A stretch of 64,000 nt of DNA from Pieris napi. Lineage: Eukaryota > Arthropoda > Insecta > Lepidoptera > Pieridae. Positions within the stretch are counted from its first letter, which is position 1. Each line of letters starts with the position of its first letter. The stretch lies in NCBI RefSeq assembly GCF_905475465.1, contig NC_062249.1, positions 2,616,501-2,680,500 of the forward strand, in the 5' to 3' direction. Shown piece by piece: positions 1-10,445 of this stretch. The notes under the pieces are model-generated. The model saw only the letters and a program-made list of their open reading frames with translations. It did no database searches and was not told where the DNA came from. The translations under genes and the position numbers were made by a program.

Positions 1-331
1 ATACTTAAGAATCAACAATAAAGCACTAATGGCTCGTCACAAAAGGGAATATAAATCTTACAAATTTAAAGACAATTCAGTTGCTAAGGCCACTCGCCGG
101 ATACACTTTTGTTCACATCCAATTACCTAGACAATTTAACACGGCCTTCAGCGTGCAGTAAATTACACCATTCATTATGCATATAGCTGCACACGTTGCC
201 GAAAACGGTGGCCATCTGCTGGCGTACTTGGAAGATAATTTATGAGTTCATATTTTAAGATAATTCACTTTTTAACACGCGAAGCCTGGAAAGTTCGAGA
301 AATTCACTATAGGTAATGTTTTATTAAGCTA

Positions 332-666
332 CTAGCACACCGGCCAAGCGTTGCTGTGGCTAAGGTTTTTATTATATTACATAGAAGTAAACTATTCAAG
401 GGAAACTGTAGGAGACCTTATGTGAAACGATGGTACTTTTAACACAGCGCCATCTGTTAGAATTGTATCAAACAATAAACAAATATTTGCAATAAAATAA
501 TATTGCGACTATAATTTGAGATTTAAACTTTTAAGTAAGTAAGTAAACCCTATCTTTTAAGTTGGATCAAACTACACACGGTGTGCAAATTTGATTGATA
601 TCGGTTCGGTAGTTTAGGAGTCCATTGAGGACAAACATTGTGACACGAGATTTATATATATTAAGA
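332..666 (-). mobile_element. Non-autonomous Helitron
   Basis: Read on the minus strand the element starts TCTTAATATATATAAA and ends GTGTGCTAG, the TC...CTRR ends of Helitrons. It is flanked by A (331) and T (667), matching insertion between A and T. A GC-rich stem (GCCACAGCAACGCTTGGC) lies just before the CTAG end. It has no Rep/helicase reading frame, so it is non-autonomous. The interior holds the GCGCCATCTGTTAG-type motif common in lepidopteran copies. Confidence 0.7.
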
Positions 667-2007
667 TTTCATATATTTTAGCGCGGCGACCGAATCAAGA
701 AATTTCGTAACGAAAATAAACCTAACACACGATGACGTAATATTGGTGCGGCATACGCGTTAGAGCGGTACAGAACGCATACTGCGTCTCACAGAAATAT
801 AATAGAATTGACATAATTACATTAAAAGGAGGGCAACTGGCTTATCGCTTTAGAGCGGTCTCTTCCAGGCAACCTTTGTGAGAAGAAAATAAATAATATA
901 AGCAAGTGCAAAAATATATAAGACAAAACTAATGAAACAAAACAGATCAATTAAAACTTACGTAAACTGTGATCAGATATTAAAAAAAGATCAAAAAAAG
1001 TGCACATGATTCACGATAATTTTAGATCAGTTTCACATCAGTTAGTAAGCAAGTTAGGGATACGATGTGGACAGGTAATGTTTGTACAATAGAGATTTAA
1101 AGGTAGAGAAGGAGCTAAGCCAATGGGGTCGGGAGGTGAGTTTTAGAGATAGGAAGGAGTTTTAGGATTGAACAAGTAATATATAATATTCAAAGTATGT
1201 CCACCATTTGGCGGATGATATAGTAGTTCTCTCTCTTAATAGACATAGTAAGTATGTAATACAACTCTTAAATACCACCGAAATATGCAGAAAACCTTGT
1301 CCCTAAAAACGAATTTAATCTCATCCTAAAAAACCTTCTACAAAAGCAAAACTACCGACCTGATAAATTATTTAGTATTAGTCTAAATACAAATAAAGTT
1401 CAGGTTTACATTCTAAGGCATTTAATTGAAATGTATCCACACAAACCTACATTAATTGTCACGTTAAAAAGAGATTTTGACAAATATATCATATAAAAAG
1501 CTTACGTACACATTATTAAACTGCTGATTCTTTCCCTCGATCCCAAATTCAGGATCTCTGATAAATCGAGCGGCTTATCTTTTGTTTCCCACACGAGAAA
1601 ATGTTGAGCTTAACGAATTCCCGGCATTAACTGAAATCGATTGTGGCTTCCATCAATTACTTCGAACTCGGTTTAAAACTTCAACTTAACACATTAACTT
1701 TGATGTGAAATCTCCCAAACACTTTGTAACTTATGCAAAACTTTGGACACTCCTGAATACGTCCACAAACCACATTCATTTAGCGAAGTCAACACCACTT
1801 GAGAGCGGCTACCGGAATGTGTATAGACAGCAAAAACACTTTAATCATTAACATGATACATGTTTCAAAATTTTAATTACATTCACTTCGACTATACTGT
1901 TATTCTCTGTATTGCGCTCCTTTCTCTTTAAAATACACAAAAAATAAATATTCCACGTAATTATTTCGTGCATAAAATGTATTATACTGTAGATGTTATG
2001 TTAAATT
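667..2007. other. Unassigned AT-rich stretch
   Basis: No gene is recognised. The part at about 1015-1135 matches the opposite strand of 34015-34150 (shared GTACAAACATTACCTGTCC and a following GATCTAAAAT), so it is a repeat, probably an old LINE 3' end. The rest is unassigned. Confidence 0.4.
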
Positions 2008-2285
2008 TAAAATAAATAGGTGGCGCTACAACCTTTTAAGGCCGCAGATTTCTGTGTCTGTTGATCACTTGCCAATCTAATAGTCAAGTAGATGATCAGC
2101 CTTCTGTGCCTGACGAACGTCGACTATTTGGGTCAAATGCATGCCGGTTTCCTCACGTTGTTTTCCTTCACCGTTCGAGCTAATGTTAAATGCGCACATA
2201 GAGAGTCCATTGGTGCACAGCCGGGGATCGAACCTCCGACCGATGAGAGTCACACGCTGAAGCCACTAGGCCAACACTGCTCTGC
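2008..2285 (-). mobile_element. tRNA-derived SINE, full length (family S1)
   Basis: On the minus strand the head is tRNA-like, with an A box (GTTGGCCTAGTGG) and a B box (GGTTCGATCCCCGGC). A unique body follows, ending in TGTAGCGCCACC and an A-rich TATTTATTTTA tail. An 11-bp duplication, TATGTTAAATT, flanks it at 1997-2007 and 2286-2296, so it was inserted by LINE machinery. It is the best-preserved S1 copy here; others lie near 10.2, 25.3, 39.7, 45.9, 48.2 and 57.0 kb. Confidence 0.85.
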
Positions 2286-3130
2286 TATGTTAAATTATAT
2301 ATTATAGTAATATAGGCCTTACAACACAATGCATACCTTCACTTGTACGCAACACAGGTTTAAGGAATATTCGTTGCAGGTTACATAACCGATTCTGCTG
2401 ATACTACATAAATATCAGATTACGCTATTGAAATAGCATTGTGTGAGAACGATAATTCGTCCAAACAATGCTACTGTTGAAACAACGACCATTGGTTATT
2501 TTCCGGGTAGATTATGGATTAAGAGGTTGCTTAAGCACGACGTAGTCTAGATTTGTTACTGATATTGATACTCAAACAAAATTGAATCATCAGCTGCAAA
2601 AAATAGTTCTACGGGAGGTCCTTAAGCTCAACCCCTGCAGAGTTGTTTGTATCTGCTAGTTGCGTTTGATCCACGACTTTTTGGTCACCCTGTATATGGC
2701 TATAATTATCCCAAAAGCATTACTATGTATATTGTATATATTATTTACATACATTAAAGAGAGAAAAGGCCACTCTTAAACTTTACAGGTTTATATGTAA
2801 CGTTTTATTTCAAAACCCTCAACCAACTAAAAAAATGCTTCTATTTGTATAAAATGTAATAATGTCTCAATAGCTTTCAAAGAATAATTCAATAAAAAAT
2901 AATAGATCAAGTTTTCATGAAGACTATTGGCCTCCCTTTAGATGCGAGTCGATGCGGGCGGTCCTTTCATTCAAGAACAATAGAAATCGGAAATTTCTTT
3001 CAAAACTTAAACTCAATCAGTCCGTGGCCTTTCATAAAGTTAGAAAAATTTAAAGATTTTATAATTTAATAATATTTCATCCTTAAAAGAACTATTTGCA
3101 AGGGAGATTTTAAAAGACGCAATGACAAAG
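2286..3130. other. Unassigned stretch
   Basis: I recognise nothing beyond the SINE target duplication at its left edge. It is AT-rich with no splice-flanked reading frame that I can support. Confidence 0.3.
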
Positions 3131-3132
3131 CG

Positions 3133-3384
3133 CCGGGCTTTTTGCCGGGCACCACCACTATGTGGAACCAGCTGCCCACTGAAGTATTTCCAAACCAATT
3201 CGACTTAGGGTCCTTCAAGAAAAGAGCGTACCAATTCTTGAAAGGCCGGCAACGCACTTGCGAGCCTTCTGGCAGTGTGAGTGTCCATGGGCGATATCAC
3301 TTAACATCAGATGAGCCTCCTGCCCGTTTGCCTCCTATTACATTTAAAACAAAAATCTTAAAAACAAAAGAAGAAAATGGTTGA
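3133..3384 (+). pseudogene. 5'-truncated LINE, reverse-transcriptase C-terminus (family A)
   Basis: A reading frame on the plus strand (3142-3384) gives MWNQLPTEVFPNQFDLGSFK and then a KGRQRTCEPSG-like stretch. This is the recurring 'WNxLPxEVFP...SFKKRxxxFL' end of jockey-superfamily reverse transcriptases, whose last residues fold against the thumb and connection part of the protein. Only about the last 60 codons remain, so it is a dead tail. At least ten more copies of this tail occur in the window on both strands, which makes it one of the most abundant repeats here. The frame happens to be open in this copy, but it has no catalytic motifs and should not be read as a host gene. Confidence 0.75.
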
Positions 3385-4039
3385 GACTCTGGTATTTTAT
3401 TTTCCTTTACGGCGCTGAATACGAGTATACGAACATCTGAAAGGAGGAATAGATGCTCTGGAATTAGAGGCGGATGCTTGGGATTTCCTGGACAGCTAAG
3501 GAAACAAACGTGTTCATACTAAAATGGTTACAGCTCTGTTATCAACGGTAGGTACCTGAGTTTTTTTGAACATGTAAGACTCAGAGGTCCAGAAAATTAA
3601 AAAAAAACTTTTCGTGACCAGCCTATTCGATCAAGTAAGGGTTCTTACAAGTCTTACCATCACCCAGACTCAGAGGCCGAAGACAAGGGATAGTGAAATT
3701 GATCAGCGCCACTAACGACCTTCAAAAATGAAGAGCGGGACTAAAGAAGAAGAGTGAGACAGATTATATAAACATCAGATTTCTATAAAAATCCAATAAT
3801 TATTAAAATTATTGTTGTCACTCATGACGTGATAAAATACGTTTACGAGTGACTGGGTAAAATACGTTTACGAGTGACTGGGTAAAATACAAAATATAAA
3901 ATCTTATTTAAAGGGAAATATGCCACAAATCTCTTCCGCTACGAACAACTTGTAATTAGTGCTGTGCATTGTTTCCGTGACACTTTGTTCCCTTCCGTGT
4001 TCCGGCGGATGTTATCATGGATCAATCTCTATAGTCTAT
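3385..4039. other. Unassigned stretch with a short tandem duplication
   Basis: It holds two adjacent 25-bp units (TAAAATACGTTTACGAGTGA plus CTGGG) at 3832-3881, followed by a third partial unit. The CTTCGGCCTCTGAGTCTGGG-like segment around 3670-3690 resembles dispersed lepidopteran repeat sequence. No gene is seen. Confidence 0.4.
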
Positions 4040-4536
4040 CCTCTCCCCCCGGATCGCCATAAGGTGTAGACGTGCTGAGTGCTTTATTTTTATTTGTATT
4101 TTAATTTTAATAAATTCAAATCGAAAAATAAATATAACTGTCTACTAGGAGAACATAAACAAAGTGTAGTGTAGTCAAGCAACCATCTAATTACTACGTG
4201 CGCTCCTGGTACTGCGCCCGATCACCCCACTATCGAAGGTATTGATCCCACTCAATATTAATCTTATCGAATCCCCTAAAGCTGTGAATTTACGCCACGC
4301 CCACATCCCTACCAGCGTCACACTCGTGCCCCGCTTACCACCACTACCTGCGTCCTGCGCCCGCGCTGATTGCAACAGGTGACTGTGGCCACGCCCACTA
4401 ATTATCTATTGGCCTATTTACCTTGAGCCATCGGGAACTTCTTATCGGACATTCCATTGTTTAGTGCATTCACATTTTTTGCAAACATCTGCTTGTACTA
4501 TCGAATAGACAACTGTTAAACTCATTATAATAAAGG

Positions 4537-5433
4537 ATGAATCCTATTGGAGATAAGTCACTATCTGAATCTGCCATTGATCAAATTGGTATGGAAATGG
4601 AACAAATCACTCCTCCCAACTATGTGGCCTTGAGAAACAAGAGAAGAAGAGAAGATGATACGAATGTGGACCGATTTGACGTTTTTAGAGAAGAGATAAA
4701 AACACTCATTTTAACAATGTTTAAATCGCAAGAAAGTGGCTCCAAAAAGCTTGAATCCACTCTTACCGAAATAAGTAAGACAAACACAAATATCCAGACA
4801 ACTATGTCCTTCCTCGCTGAACAGAATGTAGAACTTAAAAAGAAGTTAGAACTTCTCGAAATAGAAAGGAAAAAGGACAAGGAACATATTTCTATTTTGG
4901 AGGGACAGCTAGAAGACTTAAAAAGAGATAGATTGAAGAATAACATTGAAATAAAAAATGCACCCAAGGCTGATAAGGAAACAAAAGAAGACCTTATAAT
5001 TATGACCTTAGAGTTGGCTAAATCAGTCAACTGTCAGTTGAGTGAAAAAGACATTAATGATATTTACAGGATTAGATTTAAGAGGGAGGGAAATGCTAGT
5101 TCCCCTATAATAGTTGAATTAAGCACTACCTTATTAAAAATGAAGTTTCTACAGGCCTGTAAAACATACAACTTGAAGAACAAGGATAAATTACGAGCTA
5201 AACACCTAGGATTAAAATCACAAGGTCAAGAAAATATCCCTGTCTACGTAGCAGAACAGCTGACCGCCTCCAGGGCTCGGCTGTACTTCCTTGCTAGAGA
5301 TCTAATGAGATCAAAATCTTATAAGTTTTGCTGGACTTCCTATGGCCGTGTCTACGTCAGAAAATCTGAAAATTCACCCATTATCACTATAAATAATGAA
5401 GCAATCGTCCAAAAACTACTAGGAGAGCAATGA
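4537..5433 (+). CDS. LINE ORF1 protein with coiled coil and baculovirus FP25K-like domain
   Basis: This 298-residue protein is the presumed RNA-binding chaperone of the LINE. The N-terminus is polar with a basic patch (RNKRRR, 33-38). Residues about 60-133 are rich in K, E and L in heptad order and predict a coiled coil, as in trimeric L1-type ORF1 proteins. From about 134 to the end it follows the Baculo_FP pattern: KNNIEIKNAPK, INDIYRIRFKREG, PIIVELSTTLLKMKFLQ, ENIPVYVAEQLTASRARLYF and a final KFCWTSYGRVYVRK. Baculovirus FP25K is a known relative of such lepidopteran retrotransposon ORF1s. No CCHC zinc knuckle or PHD finger is visible. The start is the first ATG of the frame. The stop is 376 bases before ORF2. 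Family assignment is from remembered motif patterns, not a search. Confidence 0.85.
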   Translation: MNPIGDKSLSESAIDQIGMEMEQITPPNYVALRNKRRREDDTNVDRFDVFREEIKTLILTMFKSQESGSKKLESTLTEISKTNTNIQTTMSFLAEQNVELKKKLELLEIERKKDKEHISILEGQLEDLKRDRLKNNIEIKNAPKADKETKEDLIIMTLELAKSVNCQLSEKDINDIYRIRFKREGNASSPIIVELSTTLLKMKFLQACKTYNLKNKDKLRAKHLGLKSQGQENIPVYVAEQLTASRARLYFLARDLMRSKSYKFCWTSYGRVYVRKSENSPIITINNEAIVQKLLGEQ

Positions 5434-5472
5434 CTAGACTTAATTCTTGAACCTTGTTATCTCTCTCTGTCT

Positions 5473-5844
5473 TTGCTTGCTCGGCCCATTTTATATTTTT
5501 GTTTTACCATATTATGTTATTTCATACTAGTTTTACATATTGCCCCAATAACACCCAAACCACATCTTTTTAACTACATAGTAAAATATCTTATGTTATT
5601 CTTTTATCAAATTTTGTTCCCGATTGTACACACATTACTCATTACTACTACCAAGACACATAAATACTTTATTAACAAAGGCTTGGATTCGGCCCTACAC
5701 TACTACACACACACCTTCTCCAAACATATTCACACATTATCAGTACGCGATACTTTCATAATAAGTAGACTATTTAACACACTTCATAACCAACAAGCTA
5801 ATAAAATGAATGGTTTATTTAAAATTCCATCCAATTATGGATAA
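5473..5844 (+). other. Small hydrophobic reading frame between ORF1 and ORF2 (doubtful)
   Basis: 123 codons fill the gap between the two LINE ORFs and overlap the first 35 bases of ORF2 in another frame. The predicted product is hydrophobic near its N-terminus (LYFCFTILCYFILVLHIAP) and rich in H, T and Y after that. It may be a chance open frame in an AT-rich spacer or part of a coupled-translation arrangement. No homologue is recognised. Confidence 0.25.
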
Positions 5845-8791
5845 CGTAATCTCATTGATAACAGAAATTGACAATAGTGAGGTGGCTAATTCTAGCTTAT
5901 GTGATGTTCATGACATATGTAACCAATCCCCTAAATTTCATAAAAATGATTTAAAAATAATTTCTCAGAATATTGTGTCGGTATACAGCAAGTTAGATGA
6001 TTTCCAACTCACCCTTGCCCAGCTTAATTTTGAAGCAGATTTGATAATTTTAACTGAATGTAGAATAGATAGTGATAAACCAATACCCCAAATGGAGAAC
6101 TACACTTCTTATTCGACTACAAACCATATAAACCAATGTGATGGTGTTGTTATCTATGTTTCTAGAAAACACAGTGTCAATGTCAAAGAAATTATTCTAA
6201 CACATGCATCCTGCCTCCAAATTTTATTTTGTGGAGTTACCGTGCTAGGAATATACCGGTCCCCTTCACATACTAATTCCGAGCCCTTCACGGACTCATT
6301 AGACCGACATTTAACATCTTTGAAAAATTGTATTAATTTAATTATAACCGGGGATATTAACATTAACCTGATTGACAGAAATGATGCTCCGCAGCAGGAG
6401 CGTAATAACCGGCTTTACTATTTAAACATGCTGGCTATGCACGGCTTGCTACCTGGCCATGTACTACCTACACGGTATGGTAATTGTCTGGATCACTTTA
6501 TGCTGAGACTAGACAAAAATAAACATTCCGCAAATATAAATGTAATAAATACTTCTGTCACTGATCACTCCACCATATTCTTAAGGCTCTCCAATATACC
6601 AAAGTCAGGTGCTTCCACTAAGACAAAAACATTCATTGATTACGATAAGGCGATAGCTACTCTAAGAGATAGCACATTGGTGGCTGACTTAACTTCATTA
6701 AACAACCCCAACATGATTATAGAGCTCTTACTAAGTAAAATAAGACAAACCTTAGATTTACATACAGTCACTAAGATCATTACATGCAAATATCGTGTAG
6801 TTAAGCCATGGATGACTTTGGGCATTCTACGATGTGTCAGAAATAGGAATAACATGCAGAAAAAGCTAAAATTAGACCCTGATAATGAAATTTTAAAAAT
6901 AACTTACCGTAGATATCGAAATTATTGTAATAAATTAATCAGAAACCTAAAAAGAAATTATAATAAACAGCAACTAATTCTAAATAAAAACAACTCAAAA
7001 AAATTATGGCAAACTGTCAACAATATTACAAATCGGAATAAAAATAAAAGCGACAATTACGAACTGCTCCACTGTAAAGAAACAGCACAAGAGTCTATAG
7101 ATCATTGTAATCAATATTTTACCCAAGTTGGCAAATCACTAGCAGAAGGTATCCTTGCACAACAACCCGCATACAATTGTTCTGACAAAACTACTTCGAA
7201 TTATCCTCACTTAACTTCATTTGTATTAAGAGATACTGACAATGATGAGGTTCTTAATGTCCTGATGGGGTTAAAATCAAATAGTGCTCCAGGCTGGGAT
7301 GGCATTCCTACCCAATTCTTAAAGCTAACTGCTGATATAATTGTCCCTATTATTGTTCATTTGATCAATCTATGCTTTGCTCAAGGTGTCTTTCCAGATG
7401 CACTGAAAATCGCTGTAGTTACCCCAGTGTACAAAGGAGATGATAAAACGGATATAAGCAATTACAGGCCTATTTCTGTTTTACCACCTATTGCCAAAAT
7501 ACTGGAGAAAATAATTAATAAACGTTTAATGAACTACCTTAATACATTTAATATCCTCTCCCCAAGTCAATATGGCTTTAGACGGGATTTATCGACAGAA
7601 GATGCCGTGTTGGATCTCACATCGCTTATTACTAATGCTGTGGATAAAAACAAAAAATGTGCTGCAGTGTTTTTGGATATGAAAAAGGCATTTGACTCAG
7701 TATCAATTACAGACCTTATCGACAAGTTGGAGAAAATAGGCATAAGAGGAATTCCCTTGAAATTATTCAAAGACTATTTATGCAATCGAAAACAGAGTGT
7801 AAAAATAGGAAAACACCAAAGTGAACAATGTGAAATCACCTTCGGAGTTCCGCAAGGAAGTGTATTGGGGCCCACTCTATTCCTTGTATATATTAATAAT
7901 TTATGTAACATGGATATAGAAGAGGGAACAATGTTCACTTATGCTGACGACACTGCTGTCGTTTTTGTAGCTGACACCTGGGAGGCTGTTAAAAATAATT
8001 CCCAAAAGGGCCTTGCAAGAATAGCTAAGTGGCTCAGCGATAACCTTTTGACCCTCAATACCTCTAAAACTAACTATGTATGCTTCTCCAATTATAACTC
8101 CTCTCAACCACCTCCGACGTTTGCTATTCAAATACATACTTGTGGCTCACCTCATTCTATAATATGCTCATGCGATTTTATTAAGCGGCAAAACTGCGTA
8201 AGATACCTGGGTACTATGGTAGACCAACGCCTATCATGGCGCGATCATATAGAGCTAGTTATGGCTAGAGTAAGAAAACTCATATGGTTATTTAAAAATC
8301 TAAGACACGTAGCTGACTCGGCCCTCCTAAAACAAATTTATACTGCTCTTGCGCAGTCAATATTAATATACTGCATTCCGGCCTGGGGTGGTGCCATTAA
8401 AACAAAATTCCTGGAACTGGAGAGAGCACAAAGGTCACTACTCAAAGTTATCCATTTTAAGCCATACAGATTCCCTACGGAAATGTTATATGCGGTTAGC
8501 GATCTTCTGTCAGTACGCAAGTTGTATGTACTGCAAACTACTCTTAGAACCCATCGACATATTGGATATGATCCTAGTATTTTGAACAGACGTAGAAGGC
8601 ATAATGTGGCACCTTTACCAACTTTTAAAACTAAATATGCTCATAGACAGTACTGCTACCAGTCTGCTAACTTATATAATAAATTAAACAAGGAATTAAA
8701 TCTATATAATATGAATAAATATAAATGTAAAATAACTATAAATTGTTGGTTAAAAACTCAAACCTATGAAGAAGTTGAATCTACTATCTAA
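5810..8791 (+). CDS. LINE ORF2: apurinic-type endonuclease plus reverse transcriptase
   Basis: This 993-residue protein nicks target DNA and reverse-transcribes the element RNA there. The exonuclease-endonuclease-phosphatase domain spans about 48-258: SQNI (52-55), TECR (82-85, catalytic E83), YRSP (149-152), GDININL (181-187), LDHF (227-230) and TDHS (251-254, with the active-site D-H pair). The reverse transcriptase spans about 490-800: APGWDG (493-498), NYRPISVLP (551-559), QYGFRRDLST (587-596), motif A FLDMKKAFD (621-629), motif B GVPQGSVLGP (679-688), motif C YADD (711-714) and VRYLG (797-801). All catalytic residues I can place are present. The C-terminal tail (to 993) is the usual jockey/CR1 extension, with no clear zinc finger. 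Translation may really start at MDNVIS, nine codons in. Confidence 0.93.
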   Translation: MVYLKFHPIMDNVISLITEIDNSEVANSSLCDVHDICNQSPKFHKNDLKIISQNIVSVYSKLDDFQLTLAQLNFEADLIILTECRIDSDKPIPQMENYTSYSTTNHINQCDGVVIYVSRKHSVNVKEIILTHASCLQILFCGVTVLGIYRSPSHTNSEPFTDSLDRHLTSLKNCINLIITGDININLIDRNDAPQQERNNRLYYLNMLAMHGLLPGHVLPTRYGNCLDHFMLRLDKNKHSANINVINTSVTDHSTIFLRLSNIPKSGASTKTKTFIDYDKAIATLRDSTLVADLTSLNNPNMIIELLLSKIRQTLDLHTVTKIITCKYRVVKPWMTLGILRCVRNRNNMQKKLKLDPDNEILKITYRRYRNYCNKLIRNLKRNYNKQQLILNKNNSKKLWQTVNNITNRNKNKSDNYELLHCKETAQESIDHCNQYFTQVGKSLAEGILAQQPAYNCSDKTTSNYPHLTSFVLRDTDNDEVLNVLMGLKSNSAPGWDGIPTQFLKLTADIIVPIIVHLINLCFAQGVFPDALKIAVVTPVYKGDDKTDISNYRPISVLPPIAKILEKIINKRLMNYLNTFNILSPSQYGFRRDLSTEDAVLDLTSLITNAVDKNKKCAAVFLDMKKAFDSVSITDLIDKLEKIGIRGIPLKLFKDYLCNRKQSVKIGKHQSEQCEITFGVPQGSVLGPTLFLVYINNLCNMDIEEGTMFTYADDTAVVFVADTWEAVKNNSQKGLARIAKWLSDNLLTLNTSKTNYVCFSNYNSSQPPPTFAIQIHTCGSPHSIICSCDFIKRQNCVRYLGTMVDQRLSWRDHIELVMARVRKLIWLFKNLRHVADSALLKQIYTALAQSILIYCIPAWGGAIKTKFLELERAQRSLLKVIHFKPYRFPTEMLYAVSDLLSVRKLYVLQTTLRTHRHIGYDPSILNRRRRHNVAPLPTFKTKYAHRQYCYQSANLYNKLNKELNLYNMNKYKCKITINCWLKTQTYEEVESTI

Positions 8792-9180
8792 GAATTACTA
8801 TTCTAAAGTCTACTTTTATCTTACACTCTAAAAGAACACACACACTCAAACATATGATACAGACATATACACACATACCTCATACACACTCACTCACACA
8901 CACTTACACTCTCACACATCAACATACACTTAACTGAATACAACGAACACCCCTCAATTTATCACTCATACACGATGCATCTTTTAACTTGTATAAATAT
9001 TGTTTTGTTTTTGTAATATTATTCCCTTTTGTCTAAACTTACATACCTAATTAAGTGTACCTAGGAAGAGCGGATACTCCAAACACAAGTATATTATACA
9101 TACTTAAATGGAGGCTCCAGCCACATGTTGTTATCATTGTAAGTGATTGAATAAATATTTTTTCATTTTCATTTTCATTT

Positions 9181-9417
9181 TTCAGTCTATGTTCCGTTGA
9201 CAACCGATAGCTGCTCCCTCATTTCGCTGGTAATTCTAACCAATAATAGTTACTTTAGAGGCGTTTTAAAAACTTTCATACACTGGTACCTGGTTTTAAA
9301 ATAAATCCAAATATTTAATCTAAGATAAAATACTGAATACAATTATGTAAAATGGGTACAAAAAGTAATTCCCTAATGTTTCACGTTACTAATTTTATTA
9401 AAATCATTTATGTACTA
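9181..9417. other. Unassigned spacer
   Basis: Short AT-rich sequence between the LINE tail and the next Helitron. Nothing is recognised in it. Confidence 0.4.
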
Positions 9418-9873
9418 CTAGCTGACCCGGCTAACTTCGTTCCGCCTAACAGCCTAATAATATAGTGTTATCTTTAGTTATACTTAATTTAGGATTTCAT
9501 TAAGGTAAGAACATTAATACAATGGCAAATGGCAGTTTTACAAATTAGGCCTTTTCTCTCTAGCGCCAATATTACCATACTGCACTTTCAGATATACAAC
9601 ATTTTTATGAGATAACACATGTCTTCGATTAAGATCAAAGTCTGGTTATGCATCTCCTCATTCACTTCAAGGCCGGAATTTCTTGAACTGACACGAATTC
9701 GACGTAAAATGGTGCGTAATTTTGTCAACAGATGGCACCACATGGTATTTGCATTCGTAAAATTATTAATTTATTTATTTATTCGATAACTTATCCGATA
9801 TTTTATTACTTATTCTACTATTCGAATCGGAGAAGGATCCACCAAAAAAAGAGATAAGTAGCATCCAGCCGAT
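9418..9873 (-). mobile_element. Helitron copy, 5' end lost
   Basis: It begins on the plus strand CTAGCTGACCCGGCTAACTT, the reverse complement of the Helitron CTAG end and its preceding GC-rich stem. It matches the complete copy at 13362-13906 through most of its length, including the CAACAGATGGCACCA segment. The match stops near CCAGCCGATC, so the TC-containing start is missing. Confidence 0.7.
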
Positions 9874-10017
9874 CTTTTTTTTTATTTATTTATTACAGAA
9901 ATACATAGAAATACATTATCCTGAGTTTAATTTAAGATCTTGAGTTATATATTAGTAACTAAGAAGACTGTGTTTATATATTTAGATTTGTTAATATTAC
10001 TTGTTTGTAGTTCAATA

Positions 10018-10445
10018 AGATGCTACAAACACTCAGCTTTCTTTCTGTGCTTGACATACGCCATCAACTTTTTGTGTCTAACGCAGGCCGGTTCCATCAC
10101 CATTATCTTCACCGTATGAGCGAGTGTTAAATGCGTTTATCGAAACTCCATTGGTGCATAGCTGTGCACAAACCTATGATCTCAATGATATAAGTCACAC
10201 AATGAAGCCACTTTTTAAATGAGGAGAAAATGCGCTTACGCAGGCCTGCGCAATGGATGTCGAGCTTGACGCGGCAACTGTGGTGCTGGGTCTACACTCA
10301 AAGCCCTCTGCTAATCAGAGGCTTAGCGAGAGACCACCCACTAAAAACACCTCGTCCCTTCACACGCCCTTAAGATGGGCCCTCGGGGTGCACCAGGCAT
10401 TCTACCCAAGGACGTTGAAGCCACTAGGCCAACACTGCTTAACAT
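10018..10445 (-). mobile_element. SINE S1 copy split by a LINE insertion
   Basis: The body (10018-10212) and the head (10416-10445, TGAAGCCACTAGGCC...) belong to one S1 SINE on the minus strand. The ten bases TGAAGCCACT occur at both 10203-10212 and 10416-10425, the duplication made by the insert between them. The SINE body is diverged. Confidence 0.7.
10213..10415 (-). mobile_element. 5'-truncated LINE tail inserted in the SINE
   Basis: 203 bases are bounded by the 10-bp duplication TGAAGCCACT. Read on the minus strand they end CTCCTCATTTAAAAA, a short A tail next to the duplication. The GC-rich body (ATGCCTGGTGCACCCCGAGG, CAGCACCACAGTTGCCGCG) looks like the 3' part of an R1/BMC1-type lepidopteran LINE. 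The 124-codon open frame across it is fortuitous. Confidence 0.7.

Larger units (their letters stand above)
4040..9180 (+). mobile_element. Apparently complete two-ORF LINE, CR1/jockey group
   Basis: A 5' leader is followed by ORF1 (4537-5433), a 376-base spacer, ORF2 (5810-8791) and a 3' UTR. The 3' UTR has CA-rich stretches and ends in AATAAATATT and repeated TTTTCA units (9142-9182). Both ORFs are uninterrupted, so the copy is young and possibly still able to move. The hexamer-like tail instead of poly(A) suits CR1-type elements. The 5' boundary is uncertain: AGTCTAT at 4033-4039 recurs just after the tail (9184-9190) and may be a 7-bp target duplication, which would start the element near 4040. 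The minimum extent is the two ORFs. Confidence 0.85.

Noticed and set aside
1500..1640. Minus-strand exon ending at GTAAGC near 1503
   Set aside because: About 36 open codons precede a fair donor, but no convincing acceptor or start is present, the residues match nothing known, and the phase cannot be tied to exon 33303-33389.
4620..5030. 136-codon minus-strand frame within LINE ORF1
   Set aside because: Antisense shadow of the coiled-coil coding sequence; low-complexity S, F and L composition.
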